Assembly (NCBI GenBank): GCA_005888075.1
Contig: VBKD01000120.1
Location: forward strand, 1 to 17,916
Length of the DNA stretch: 17,916 nucleotides
Direction: 5' to 3'
From: Chloroflexota bacterium
GTDB taxonomy: Bacteria; Chloroflexota; Dormibacteria; Dormibacterales; Dormibacteraceae
The position numbers and the translations under genes were made by a program. This document shows positions 7,292 through 13,260 of the stretch, piece after piece (position 1 is the first letter of the stretch; every line of letters starts with the position of its first letter). A model generated the notes under the pieces. That model searched no databases and was not told the origin of the DNA. It saw nothing but the letters and a program-made list of their open reading frames with translations.

Positions 7292-7444
7292 GACCGAATC
7301 CCGCCCCATGCAGAGGGGAGGGAGTTGGCAGTCGGTAAATCGAGCCGGTTGGGGCGTTACCGAGATGAGCGGCCCTGGAGATCCAGGCCGGCAACGTTGG
7401 CCATAGTGGGCACTGGGTCGCAGATCAAAAGGAGGTTCGCGCAC

Positions 7445-7801
7445 TTGGGAACTCTGCTGTTCATCCTGCTCATCATCCTTGTGCTCTCCGTTCTTCTGGG
7501 TGCCGGTGGGTACAGCGTTCGACGCTACTGGAGCCCCGCGGGTTCTGAGGTCGTCGAGACGGGTGACACGACCGGAGCGGGGGCAGGTGCGGGCATTGCC
7601 GCGGCGATCCTTGCCCTGCTGGTGCTGATCCTGTTGTTCTTCGGCTTCACGCAGTGGAACTGGTTCGGAGCCCGCCCGGTGGCTCCGGCGCAAAACCCGA
7701 CCGTCACTTCTCCGGCGCCGACCACGCAGCCGGGCCTGGGCGGTGGTACGGGCACGGGCGGATCTCCCGCCGCGTCGCCCGCCGCGTCTCCGTCGAAGTA
7801 G
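7445..7801 (+). CDS. Small two-TM protein with Pro/Thr/Ala-rich tail
   Basis: The product is 118 residues from TTG 7445. That codon is chosen because a near-perfect AAAAGGAGG ends 9 bases before it and the protein then starts directly in a membrane helix (GTLLFILLIILVLSVLLGAGG). An in-frame extension upstream to about 7325 lacks a ribosome site and is Arg-rich. After a short hydrophilic loop (VVETGDTTGAGAGAG) comes a second TM helix (IAAAILALLVLILLFFGF), then a low-complexity tail rich in Pro, Thr, Ala, Ser and Gly ending SPAASPSK. Both tail and N-terminus probably lie on the same side of the membrane. I do not recognise a named family. It sits between the YihY operon and the DUF6582 gene and is followed by tandem hairpins. 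Confidence 0.68.
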   Translation: MGTLLFILLIILVLSVLLGAGGYSVRRYWSPAGSEVVETGDTTGAGAGAGIAAAILALLVLILLFFGFTQWNWFGARPVAPAQNPTVTSPAPTTQPGLGGGTGTGGSPAASPAASPSK

Positions 7802-7820
7802 CGAAGTCCTGAGTCAAGTC

Positions 7821-7882
7821 TCCCTGACCCTCCTCAGGGAGCTGGAGGGCCGCGTCCCGAAGGACCGGCCCTCGCGGCCTTT
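7821..7882 (+). terminator. Tandem hairpins after the two-TM gene
   Basis: The first hairpin is TCCCTGA (7821-7827) with TCAGGGA (7834-7840), a perfect 7-bp stem and 6-base loop. The second is GGCCGCG (7848-7854) with CGCGGCC (7873-7879), a perfect 7-bp stem around an 18-base loop, followed by TTTGT. The second hairpin with its short T-run looks like an intrinsic terminator. The pair would insulate the two-TM gene from the DUF6582 gene. Confidence 0.6.
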
Positions 7883-7953
7883 GTCCTAGGTATGGAGCCG
7901 GCCGCTGGGCGTTGCGCTAGTAGGCGCCCATTTGAAGCAAGGAGGCAAGACGT

Positions 7954-8436
7954 ATGGCAACTGCAAAGCAGAAAGCCGCCGCGAGGCGAAACATCGCTCG
8001 AGCTCGCACCGTCCAGAGTCGACGAGCTCGTGGCGCCCGCATTCCGAAGACGTCGTCTGGGTTGAGCACGCGACAGGAGAACCGCATGCGTTCTGGCTCA
8101 TTCGCGTTCCCCAAGGAGCGGAAAGAGCCGCTCACTGACGCGCGTCATGTGCGCAACGCGATCGCGCGTTTCGATCAGGTCGAAGGCGTCTCAGACGCCG
8201 AGCGCGACTCCGCGTGGAGGCGCATCCGAGCCGCGGCGCGGAAGTTTGGTGTCGTGGTTACCGCGAGGGGTTGGCGAGGGCTGCTGAAAGGCGGCAAGAC
8301 GGGCCGTCCGAAGACGACGAGGCGCGCCACGTCACGGAGCACGTCCAGAAAGCCCGCGAGGAGCTCCAGCCGGACGTCAAGCCGGCGCACGACGCGGACA
8401 TCCAGCCGCCGCACCGCAACCAGATCGAGCCGGTGA
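7954..8436 (+). CDS. DUF6582-domain protein with basic Ser/Arg/Thr-rich, histone-H1-like tail
   Basis: The product is 160 residues. It has three parts: a basic N-terminus (MATAKQKAAARRNIARARTV); a compact domain at about 46-98 (SGSFAFPKERKEPLTDARHV, then RNAIARFDQVEGVSDAERDS) that matches DUF6582, found in many actinobacterial and phage-related proteins; and a low-complexity tail (about 115-160) made almost only of Arg, Ser, Thr and Lys (for example RATSRSTSRKPARSSSRTSS). The tail resembles bacterial histone-H1-like or Ser/Arg-rich nucleic-acid-binding tails. The ATG follows AAGGAGG at normal spacing. It is monocistronic between two terminator-like regions. DNA or RNA binding is an inference from charge alone; the DUF itself has no known function. 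Confidence 0.75.
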   Translation: MATAKQKAAARRNIARARTVQSRRARGARIPKTSSGLSTRQENRMRSGSFAFPKERKEPLTDARHVRNAIARFDQVEGVSDAERDSAWRRIRAAARKFGVVVTARGWRGLLKGGKTGRPKTTRRATSRSTSRKPARSSSRTSSRRTTRTSSRRTATRSSR

Positions 8437-8541
8437 GGCGCGGCGAAGCCTAGGTACGCCAACCGGCGGCAAGCGTTTTCAAAGTAGGGGCAATCAAATT
8501 CACGGCTGGCCTATGACCAGCTCGAAAGGAGGTAATCAAGA

Positions 8542-8709
8542 GTGGTTGCGTTGATCGTTCTGATCCTGCTGCTGTTGCTCCTTGGTGGGGGCGGTTTGGT
8601 GGCACCAGCGCTGCACATCCTCTGGATTCTGCTCGTCATCGGGCTGATCCTGTGGGTGCTGGGCTTCTTCGTCCGCGCTGCCGAAGGCAGCCGTTGGTAC
8701 TACTGGTAG
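8542..8709 (+). CDS. 55-residue hydrophobic membrane protein
   Basis: This short gene is easily missed. From GTG 8542 it encodes VALIVLILLLLLL, a Gly-rich turn (GGGG), LVAPALHILWILLVIGLILW, VLGFFVRAAEGSRW and the C-terminus YYW. Two hydrophobic helices and the aromatic end match the small 'hydrophobic protein' family common in Streptomyces and relatives (WLLGF...RWYRW pattern). A near-perfect AAAGGAGGT lies 8 bases before the GTG, and a GC hairpin follows the stop. Function is unknown; the family is often found among stress or envelope genes. The high-quality ribosome site and family-like C-terminus make it a real gene. Confidence 0.8.
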   Translation: MVALIVLILLLLLLGGGGLVAPALHILWILLVIGLILWVLGFFVRAAEGSRWYYW

Positions 8710-8739
8710 GACGCTGAAGAAGTAAAGCAGCGGTGGGGG

Positions 8740-8758
8740 CGCCCGCGCGGAGCGGGCG
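8740..8758 (+). terminator. Hairpin terminator after the 55-residue gene
   Basis: CGCCCGC (8740-8746) and GCGGGCG (8752-8758) form a perfect 7-bp GC stem with a 5-base loop, 30 bases after the stop. The T-rich stretch CTTTCTTCTT follows some 8 bases later. It is a likely intrinsic terminator, though the T-tract is displaced. The remaining bases up to 8893 show no gene; they should hold the promoter of the next small gene. Confidence 0.55.
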
Positions 8759-8893
8759 TCGCTCACTTTCTTCTTGGTTCGCCGTAGTAGGAACGCATCG
8801 TCCACATGTACGGCGACAGATTTTTCACCACGCGGATACTGTCGCTTGCCCGCGTGTGTGGGAGATTCGGGAGGTAGGGGAGGTCGGTTGTCG

Positions 8894-9136
8894 ATGGCGA
8901 TCGTTCATCTGCCAGCCTCGGCGCGCAAGCGTGTGGAACAGTCGGCTCTTCGACGCGGCATCGCGGTCCCGCGTGTGCTGGGAGGGCCGCTCCGGCTCGT
9001 GCAGGGAGAGGAGGAGGTGGCCCCGCAGTCCTTCTGCGCCGGCTGCGCCGCCCCCGTCGAGTTTGGAGCGGTGATCCGGGGCTCCGAGTCGTACTGCAGC
9101 GTCGAATGTTCGCTGGGAGGTAACCAGCCGGCTTAG
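8894..9136 (+). CDS. Small four-cysteine (treble-clef/TRASH-like) zinc-binding protein
   Basis: The product is 80 residues. A basic, helical N-terminal half (ARKRVEQSALRRG) is followed by FCAGCAAPVEFGAVIRGSES and YCSVEC: Cys48-x2-Cys51-x16-Cys68-x3-Cys72. The 'G..YCS..C' second knuckle is typical of small treble-clef zinc sites such as TRASH/YHS-type domains and some bacterial metallothionein-like proteins. The ATG at 8894 is chosen for the GGGGAGGT about 9 bases upstream; an in-frame upstream extension to about 8774 crosses the likely promoter and looks non-coding. It stands 33 bases before the proline dehydrogenase gene on the same strand, so they may share a transcript. Metal binding is a good inference; the biological role is unknown. 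Confidence 0.7.
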   Translation: MAIVHLPASARKRVEQSALRRGIAVPRVLGGPLRLVQGEEEVAPQSFCAGCAAPVEFGAVIRGSESYCSVECSLGGNQPA

Positions 9137-9169
9137 CCTGGACTCGCCGCTCGATTAAGGTGCAGCCAG

Positions 9170-10000
9170 ATGCGTCGACTGCTCCTGTGGTTCGCGGGCC
9201 ATGCCTGGCTGGCTTCTCACGTGCCGCGCTGGGGCTTCGCCCGCCGCGGGGTCAAGCGCTTCATGCCGGGAGAGGAGTTCAGCAGCGGGCTCCCGGCCGC
9301 CGCGGTGGCGCACTACGAGGAGGTCATCGCGGCGTCCGCCGGCATCAGATCCGAGATCTCCGTCAAGCCGACGCAGCTCGGATTGGACATCGATCCCGCT
9401 GCGGCGTACTCGAACCTGGAGCGACTGGCAGACACAGCGGCCAGGTCGGCGAGCTTTGTATGGCTTGACATGGAGGGCAGCGCGTACACCGACGCGACGC
9501 TCGACCTTTACGTCAGGTTACGCGCCGGCCATCGCAACACCGGCATCTGCCTGCAGGCCTATCTGCATCGCACCGCCGCCGACGTAGCACGTCTGCTGCC
9601 GCTAGAGCCTGCGATCAGGCTGGTCAAGGGAGCCTATGCCGAGCCTCGGGAAATCGCGTTCGGGTCGAGGCACGACGTCGACGCCAACTACCTCGCACTG
9701 TGCGCCTTCGTGATGACCGAGGTGAAACGCAAGAGGTTGCGGCTCGTGCTGGGCACGCACGATGTACGGCTGATCGAACAGGTGTGGCGGTTTGGCGAAG
9801 CGCTGGATATGCAGCGTTCGCAGATCGAGATCAACATGCTTTACGGCATTCGCACCGATGAGCAGGTCAAGCTCGCCCGTGCCGGGTTTGCCATGAAGGT
9901 GCTGATCGCGTATGGAGATGCGTGGTACGCCTGGTATTTGCGCCGCCTGGCGGAGCGACCCGCCAACGTGCTGTTCGCACTGAGACAAATTCTCCCGTGA
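9170..10000 (+). CDS. Proline dehydrogenase-family flavoprotein, with atypical N-terminus
   Basis: The product is 276 residues. PRODH landmarks run in order: SVKPTQLGLD (Lys66), WLDMEGSAYTDATLDLY (Asp100), CLQAYLHRT (Gln129), IRLVKGAYAEP (Arg150, Lys153), LGTHD (His197), INMLYGIR and YLRRLAERPAN (Arg258-Arg259). These enzymes oxidise proline to pyrroline-5-carboxylate using FAD in a TIM barrel. Two oddities: between FMPGEE (32-36) and VAHYEEVI (about 46-53) only some ten residues remain, where relatives have about 35 including barrel strand 1 with its LGE motif; and the position of the conserved substrate-site Tyr appears to be Leu245. No pyrroline-5-carboxylate dehydrogenase gene is adjacent. 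AAGG precedes the ATG. The family is certain; whether it uses proline is open. Confidence 0.85.
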   Translation: MRRLLLWFAGHAWLASHVPRWGFARRGVKRFMPGEEFSSGLPAAAVAHYEEVIAASAGIRSEISVKPTQLGLDIDPAAAYSNLERLADTAARSASFVWLDMEGSAYTDATLDLYVRLRAGHRNTGICLQAYLHRTAADVARLLPLEPAIRLVKGAYAEPREIAFGSRHDVDANYLALCAFVMTEVKRKRLRLVLGTHDVRLIEQVWRFGEALDMQRSQIEINMLYGIRTDEQVKLARAGFAMKVLIAYGDAWYAWYLRRLAERPANVLFALRQILP

Positions 10001-10027
10001 CAGAGTCGAGTCGGGCTGACGGAGCCC

Positions 10028-10045
10028 CTCTCCCTGGAGGGAGAG
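10028..10045. terminator. Hairpin between convergent genes
   Basis: CTCTCCC (10028-10034) and GGGAGAG (10039-10045) form a perfect stem with a TGGA loop. It lies between the proline dehydrogenase stop and the end of the minus-strand secreted-protein gene. No T-tract is present, so it is only a probable bidirectional transcription stop. Confidence 0.4.
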
Positions 10046-10066
10046 AGGCTCGCGCGGATCGTGCCG

Positions 10067-10315
10067 CTACGGAACCGTGGGCACCTGGCCCGCATTTTCC
10101 TGCGCCTCACGAGCCGCGCTCTCGCCCGCCTCATGCGTCGCGTCCTCGTTCGGCACGAACTTGCCGGCCTGTGCCGCGCTCGGCGTCGGTGTGGGTGTCG
10201 TCGCAGCTGCCGCGGCGAGCGTCGTGGTGCCGTAAAGCACCGCGCCGACCACACCTCCTGTAAGCATCGACCCCGCGATCGCCGCCGCCGCCAACGTCTT
10301 CTGATAACGATTCAC
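10067..10315 (-). CDS. Small secreted protein with signal peptide
   Basis: The product is 82 residues. MNRYQKTLAAAAIAGSMLTG followed by GVVGAVLYGTTTLAAAAA is a clear Sec-type signal peptide or signal anchor with Ala-x-Ala cleavage options near residues 34-38. The mature part is short: a Thr/Pro spacer, then a charged helical segment, NEDATHEAGESAAREAQENA, ending QVPTVP. The acidic 'HEAGESAAREAQE' stretch recurs, from memory, in small secreted proteins of soil bacteria, but I cannot name a function. The start is a GTG at 10315 preceded by GGGAGGG at good spacing. It lies downstream of the C2H2 gene on the same strand, but a strong terminator separates them, so it needs its own promoter in 10316-10420. 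Confidence 0.7.
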   Translation of the reverse strand: MNRYQKTLAAAAIAGSMLTGGVVGAVLYGTTTLAAAAATTPTPTPSAAQAGKFVPNEDATHEAGESAAREAQENAGQVPTVP

Positions 10316-10420
10316 TGTTTTGCCCTCCCGGCATTGAGATCGCTCAACTCGAGCGTCGGGGCCAAGCCTGGAGGGGGCGGCTAAGCCTTCAGTGTGAGGA
10401 ACCTGGGAGTTTCACGAGAC

Positions 10421-10456
10421 AAAAAAAGGTCAGCGGCGCGTCGTGCGCCGCCGACC
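10421..10456 (-). terminator. Intrinsic terminator of the C2H2 zinc-finger gene
   Basis: Read on the minus strand: GGTC, one mismatch, GCGGCGC, a 5-base loop, GCGCCGC, one mismatch, GACC, then seven T residues. The plus-strand positions are stem 10428-10439 with 10445-10456 and A-run 10421-10427. It starts 21 bases after the stop of the 10477-10647 gene. This is a textbook rho-independent terminator and the clearest one in the window. Confidence 0.9.
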
Positions 10457-10476
10457 AGTTGGACCCGACTAACGCG

Positions 10477-10647
10477 TTACCGGGCCGGCCCCGGCCGGAT
10501 CACCGGCTCGGGTGCCTCAGGCTCCTCGACCGGCTCCGGGGCCATCTCCGGTTCGCCTCCGTTCTCTCCGATCGGGTGGTCGCGCTCCTTGTGAGCCTTC
10601 ACCTCTTCGGAATTGGCGAACTCCTGGCCGCAAACATCGCACTTCAT
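10477..10647 (-). CDS. 56-residue single C2H2 zinc-finger protein with acidic/Pro tail
   Basis: The product starts MKCDVCGQEFANSEEVKAHK, giving Cys3-x2-Cys6-x12-His19-x4-His24, a complete C2H2 finger with the classic Phe and hydrophobic core positions. The tail (about 29-56) is made of Glu/Pro/Ala repeats (PEPVEEPEAPEPV). Such one-finger mini-proteins occur in archaea, Actinobacteria and Chloroflexi-like bacteria and are usually uncharacterised; nucleic-acid or protein binding is possible. The ATG at 10647 is chosen for the strong AAAGGAGGT upstream; an in-frame upstream part to about 10707 reads through that site and is unlikely. It is divergent from the 10811 gene and followed by its own strong terminator. 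Confidence 0.8.
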   Translation of the reverse strand: MKCDVCGQEFANSEEVKAHKERDHPIGENGGEPEMAPEPVEEPEAPEPVIRPGPAR

Positions 10648-10810
10648 TTCCACAGACCTCCTTTGAAGCAGGTGAGACGCCCAGACCTTGCGGCCCAGGC
10701 GCCTCATCTAGACAACGCGACAGGTGTGCTGGCTACTGACTCGAGCCGCAGAATTTCTCAAGTTCGCGCGTTCTCCTCATGGAAGGCGCCGCAGCACGTT
10801 AGGAGGTCGA
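10648..10810. promoter_or_regulatory. Divergent intergenic region with similar GCGTT...AGGCGCC elements
   Basis: This 163-base gap must hold promoters for two divergent genes. On the minus strand GCGTT (10718-10714) and AGGCGCC (10704-10698) flank CTAGAT. On the plus strand GCGTT (10768-10772) and AGGCGCC (10784-10790) precede the 10811 gene. A similar pair (7909-7913 and 7922-7928, flanking CTAG) precedes the 7954 gene. The recurrence may be a shared promoter or operator, or chance in GC-rich DNA. No consensus -35/-10 boxes stand out. Confidence 0.3.
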
Positions 10811-11104
10811 ATGAGCACCATCGCCGACGAGATAAGCAACCAGGTCAAAGCCCGTCAGAAGACGATCGAGCGTTCGATCGCCGACATCCAGAGCCAGATC
10901 GATCAGATGGACAGAGAAACCCTGCAACGTGCCGGGATGGTCGTGGGCGCCGTGGTGGCGCTGTCCGTGGCGGTTGGCGTGGGCTGGGTCATCTACCGAC
11001 GGAGCCGGCGGCGCACCCTGGTAGAACGACTTCAGGACGCCATCCCGGAAGCGGTGCGCGACCTACCCGACCAGGTGCGAGAACGGGCCAGAAAGGCGCT
11101 GTAG
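10811..11104 (+). CDS. Small single-TM protein, DUF3618-like architecture
   Basis: The product is 97 residues. An N-terminal amphipathic, probably coiled-coil helix (TIADEISNQVKARQKTIERS, continuing to about 38) leads into one membrane helix (VVGAVVALSVAVGVGWVIY, about 44-62), the basic flank RRSRRR, and a short helical tail with TLVERLQDAIPEAVRDLPDQ. This order (helix, TM, YRR, 'L..RL') parallels the DUF3618 protein at 5824-6279, although direct identity is low. The ATG follows AGGAGGT at normal spacing. The basic side after the TM would be cytoplasmic by the positive-inside rule. It converges on the patatin gene with a 10-base gap. Role is unknown; membrane scaffolding is conceivable. Confidence 0.75.
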   Translation: MSTIADEISNQVKARQKTIERSIADIQSQIDQMDRETLQRAGMVVGAVVALSVAVGVGWVIYRRSRRRTLVERLQDAIPEAVRDLPDQVRERARKAL

Positions 11105-11114
11105 ATCCAGAAGC

Positions 11115-12041
11115 CTAGGCGGCTCGGGCTGGGGAGGGGTCGAGCTTGAGCCCCTTGGCGGCCTCGGTGGCCTCACGAGGCACTTCGACATTCGTCCCGG
11201 CGGGCGCCGCGCGCAGATGCCGCAGTGCTGAGGTGTAGCCCTTCTCGATCAGCTCCTTGGTCCTGCTGAAGTCGGCGGGCGAAACCGGGGGCAGGTCGAG
11301 CGCGGGGAGGACGTGGATATCGGCCAGCGACCTGTTCGACTCCACCTCGGCGTCGAGCTTCTGCTCGACGAACCGAGCCAGAGCGTGGAGCGCCATGCCG
11401 AGGGCGTTGGTGGGCTCCTGGTTGAGCCACGGGTAACCGACTGGCAGGACGTAGATTCGCGACGCCCCGAGCTCGATCGCCGCCGCGATCGGCGTGTGGT
11501 TGGCGATGCCTCCGTCGACCAGGGTCCGGCGGCCGATCGTGACCGGGGGGAAGACTCCAGGAATCGCGGTGCTGGCCAGAAGCGCGGGCACGGCGGATCC
11601 CGAGGAAAGCACCATCGCTCGGCCGGACTTGAGCTCGGTGGTCACGATGTGCAGCGGCACCATCGCATCTTCCAGGCGCGAATAAGGGATGTGCCTCTCG
11701 AGCAGCGCGCGCAGCTTGTGGTTGGGGATGACATGGTTGCTGCGGCCGAGAAGCCCGCGGGCACCATCCCAAGGGCTCAGCGGAAAGACGTCTCCACGCC
11801 GCAACGCCAGCCAGATCTCACGAAGCTTTTGCGACCCTTCGACGCCGGGGTAACCTGCCATCCAGGCCGCGTTGACCGCACCGACGGAGGTGCCGATCAA
11901 GAGCTGAGGCCGAACGTCGCACTCGGCTAGCGCCTGCAGCATCCCGACCTGAACCGCGCCCAGGCTTCCGCCACCGGACAGCACGAACGCGGTGCGACCG
12001 GACCCACCAGGCGATGCCTGGTGGGGGGAGCGTGGCCTCAT
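11115..12041 (-). CDS. Patatin-like phospholipase (RssA/YlbK-like)
   Basis: The product is 308 residues. The patatin catalytic dyad is intact: oxyanion loop LSGGGSLGAV (residues 21-30), nucleophile Ser52 in GTSVG (50-54) and Asp176 in VDGGIANHTP. The fold stretches between them (LREIWLALRRGDVF; VIPNHKLRALLERHI; LLASTAIPGVFPPV) match bacterial RssA/YlbK-type members, which are serine lipid acyl hydrolases, probably cytoplasmic or peripheral at the membrane. There is no signal peptide. The ATG at 12041 lacks a Shine-Dalgarno, but the gene starts 25 bases after the 59-residue gene on the same strand and is probably translated from the same mRNA. It is the last gene of the envelope-related minus-strand run. 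Confidence 0.92.
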   Translation of the reverse strand: MRPRSPHQASPGGSGRTAFVLSGGGSLGAVQVGMLQALAECDVRPQLLIGTSVGAVNAAWMAGYPGVEGSQKLREIWLALRRGDVFPLSPWDGARGLLGRSNHVIPNHKLRALLERHIPYSRLEDAMVPLHIVTTELKSGRAMVLSSGSAVPALLASTAIPGVFPPVTIGRRTLVDGGIANHTPIAAAIELGASRIYVLPVGYPWLNQEPTNALGMALHALARFVEQKLDAEVESNRSLADIHVLPALDLPPVSPADFSRTKELIEKGYTSALRHLRAAPAGTNVEVPREATEAAKGLKLDPSPARAA

Positions 12042-12066
12042 TGCGTGTCGAGGGTGAGCCTCAGCA

Positions 12067-12246
12067 TCAAGCAGCTTCCTGGATGTCGCGCTTCTTTTCG
12101 CGTATGAGACGCAGGTCCTCCTGCATCACCGCGGCGTCCAGGCGATCCCACAATCGCCAATCAGCTTCTGATCTCCACACCTGGTCGAGCAGCGACTCGA
12201 GCTGGCTGTGAAGGTCCGGCGTGTCGGATCGTGCTTTGAACCTCAC
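12067..12246 (-). CDS. 59-residue helical protein, unknown
   Basis: From GTG 12246 the product reads RFKARSDTPDLHSQLESLLD, then QVWRSEADWRLWDRLDAAVM, then QEDLRLIREKKRDIQEAA. It is highly charged, Trp-containing and almost certainly all helical; no family is recognised. The GTG overlaps the TGA of the upstream beta-propeller gene in the sequence GTGA, and GGAG stands about 9 bases upstream. This coupling is the main evidence that it is real. The same frame is open far upstream, but there it overlaps the beta-propeller gene antiparallel in phase and is shadow. It precedes the patatin gene by 25 bases. A small adaptor between neighbours is possible but unsupported. Confidence 0.6.
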   Translation of the reverse strand: MRFKARSDTPDLHSQLESLLDQVWRSEADWRLWDRLDAAVMQEDLRLIREKKRDIQEAA

Positions 12247-13241
12247 TCTTCGTCTCCTGAGTCGAGGCCGAGATCTCTTGTGAGGTCTCGCACCTGATGG
12301 TCGGTGGACGTCGTGACCGTCCAGAGCTGGTACGCGCCGCCCGGCGTGACCGGTCCCAGGTAGGCGATCGACTTGCCGTCCGGCGAGAAGGCGGGCGACG
12401 CCACGAGCTCCCCCTGGACGAGAGGGGTGGGTGGGCCGGCGGTCGACGTTGCCGCGTCGAAGCCGGCCACATCCAGCTCGGCCGTCTGGGCTTGTCCCCG
12501 TGTGCAGACCATGGCGATCTGCTTCAGGTCCGGCGACAGTGCGGGCTGCAGGCAATCGAGCTCAGGCGGGGTCAATGCGACGCCCTGGCTTCCGGCGCGT
12601 GACTGCATCCAGATCTGCGAGTGCAGCTTGTACTGATCGTCGATCACGAACTTGGTGTAGATCAAGGCGCCGCCGCGCAGCGGTACCGGTGTCACGTCGC
12701 CGCCCGAGTAGTCGTTGGGATTCGTCCACTGTTTCGATGAGTGCCAGCTCGAGCCGGCGGTGCTCGCGAAGATCGCCAGGTCGATGTGGAAGTTGTTGTA
12801 CGGATCCTTGGGGTCGTAGTCGTAGAAGAGAACCGAGCCGTCTGGGCTGAAGCGTGGATAAAAAGCCCAATGGTTGTTCTCTGGGCGCTCACTCGAGTTG
12901 CTGGTCAGCTGCTGGATCGTCTTACCGGACGGGTTCAGCAGGTAAAGGTCAGAGTAGTTCGTGTGCCGCTGGACCGCGACCATCTGATGGCCGTCAGGCG
13001 AGAGCGATGGCTGCGTCCAACCGCTTTCAGGCGTGATCTGGGTGAACTGCCCGTGCTGGAAGCGATAGATCGCGCCGGCCTGGACCAGGTATAGGGTTCC
13101 GGGTACGGCAGGCGCTGAGATCTCGCTCGGCCTGTGAACCATGGGCCGGTCGGCCTTGAGGAACGCAGCCGCGTGGTAGACGCCGAAACCGAACAGGACC
13201 ATCGCGAGCACCAGGCCTGCGACGATTGCCGAGCGCTTCAT
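12243..13241 (-). CDS. Membrane-anchored PD40/TolB-like beta-propeller protein
   Basis: The product is 332 residues. An N-terminal membrane anchor (AIVAGLVLAMVLFGFGVYHA, residues 5-24) is followed by an extracytoplasmic propeller. PD40-type blades are marked by LSPDGHQMVAV (80-90), FSPDGSVLFYDYDP (131-144), LSPDLKQIAMVC and a final FSPDGKSIAYLG. TolB-like PD40 propellers usually bind proteins or sugars rather than catalyse. The ATG at 13241 is chosen since it opens directly on the anchor; sequence upstream lies in the LCP gene. It starts 19 bases after the LCP stop and overlaps the 59-residue gene by GTGA, so all three should be co-expressed. A wall-associated partner of the LCP enzyme is a reasonable inference. 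Confidence 0.83.
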   Translation of the reverse strand: MKRSAIVAGLVLAMVLFGFGVYHAAAFLKADRPMVHRPSEISAPAVPGTLYLVQAGAIYRFQHGQFTQITPESGWTQPSLSPDGHQMVAVQRHTNYSDLYLLNPSGKTIQQLTSNSSERPENNHWAFYPRFSPDGSVLFYDYDPKDPYNNFHIDLAIFASTAGSSWHSSKQWTNPNDYSGGDVTPVPLRGGALIYTKFVIDDQYKLHSQIWMQSRAGSQGVALTPPELDCLQPALSPDLKQIAMVCTRGQAQTAELDVAGFDAATSTAGPPTPLVQGELVASPAFSPDGKSIAYLGPVTPGGAYQLWTVTTSTDHQVRDLTRDLGLDSGDEE

Positions 13242-13260
13242 GCGGTCGATTTGGGTCCGA

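Noticed and set aside
7374..7387. Hairpin CCTGG/CCAGG before the two-TM gene
   Set aside because: Only five pairs with a four-base loop and no T-tract; expected by chance in GC-rich DNA.
10459..11118. 219-residue plus-strand ORF across the C2H2 gene, the divergent promoter gap and the 10811 gene
   Set aside because: It would overlap two small genes that have strong ribosome sites and recognisable features; its own sequence is low-complexity.
12067..12555. 162-residue minus-strand version of the small gene at 12067
   Set aside because: The upper two thirds overlap the propeller gene out of frame; the coupled GTG at 12246 with GGAG upstream gives a better start.
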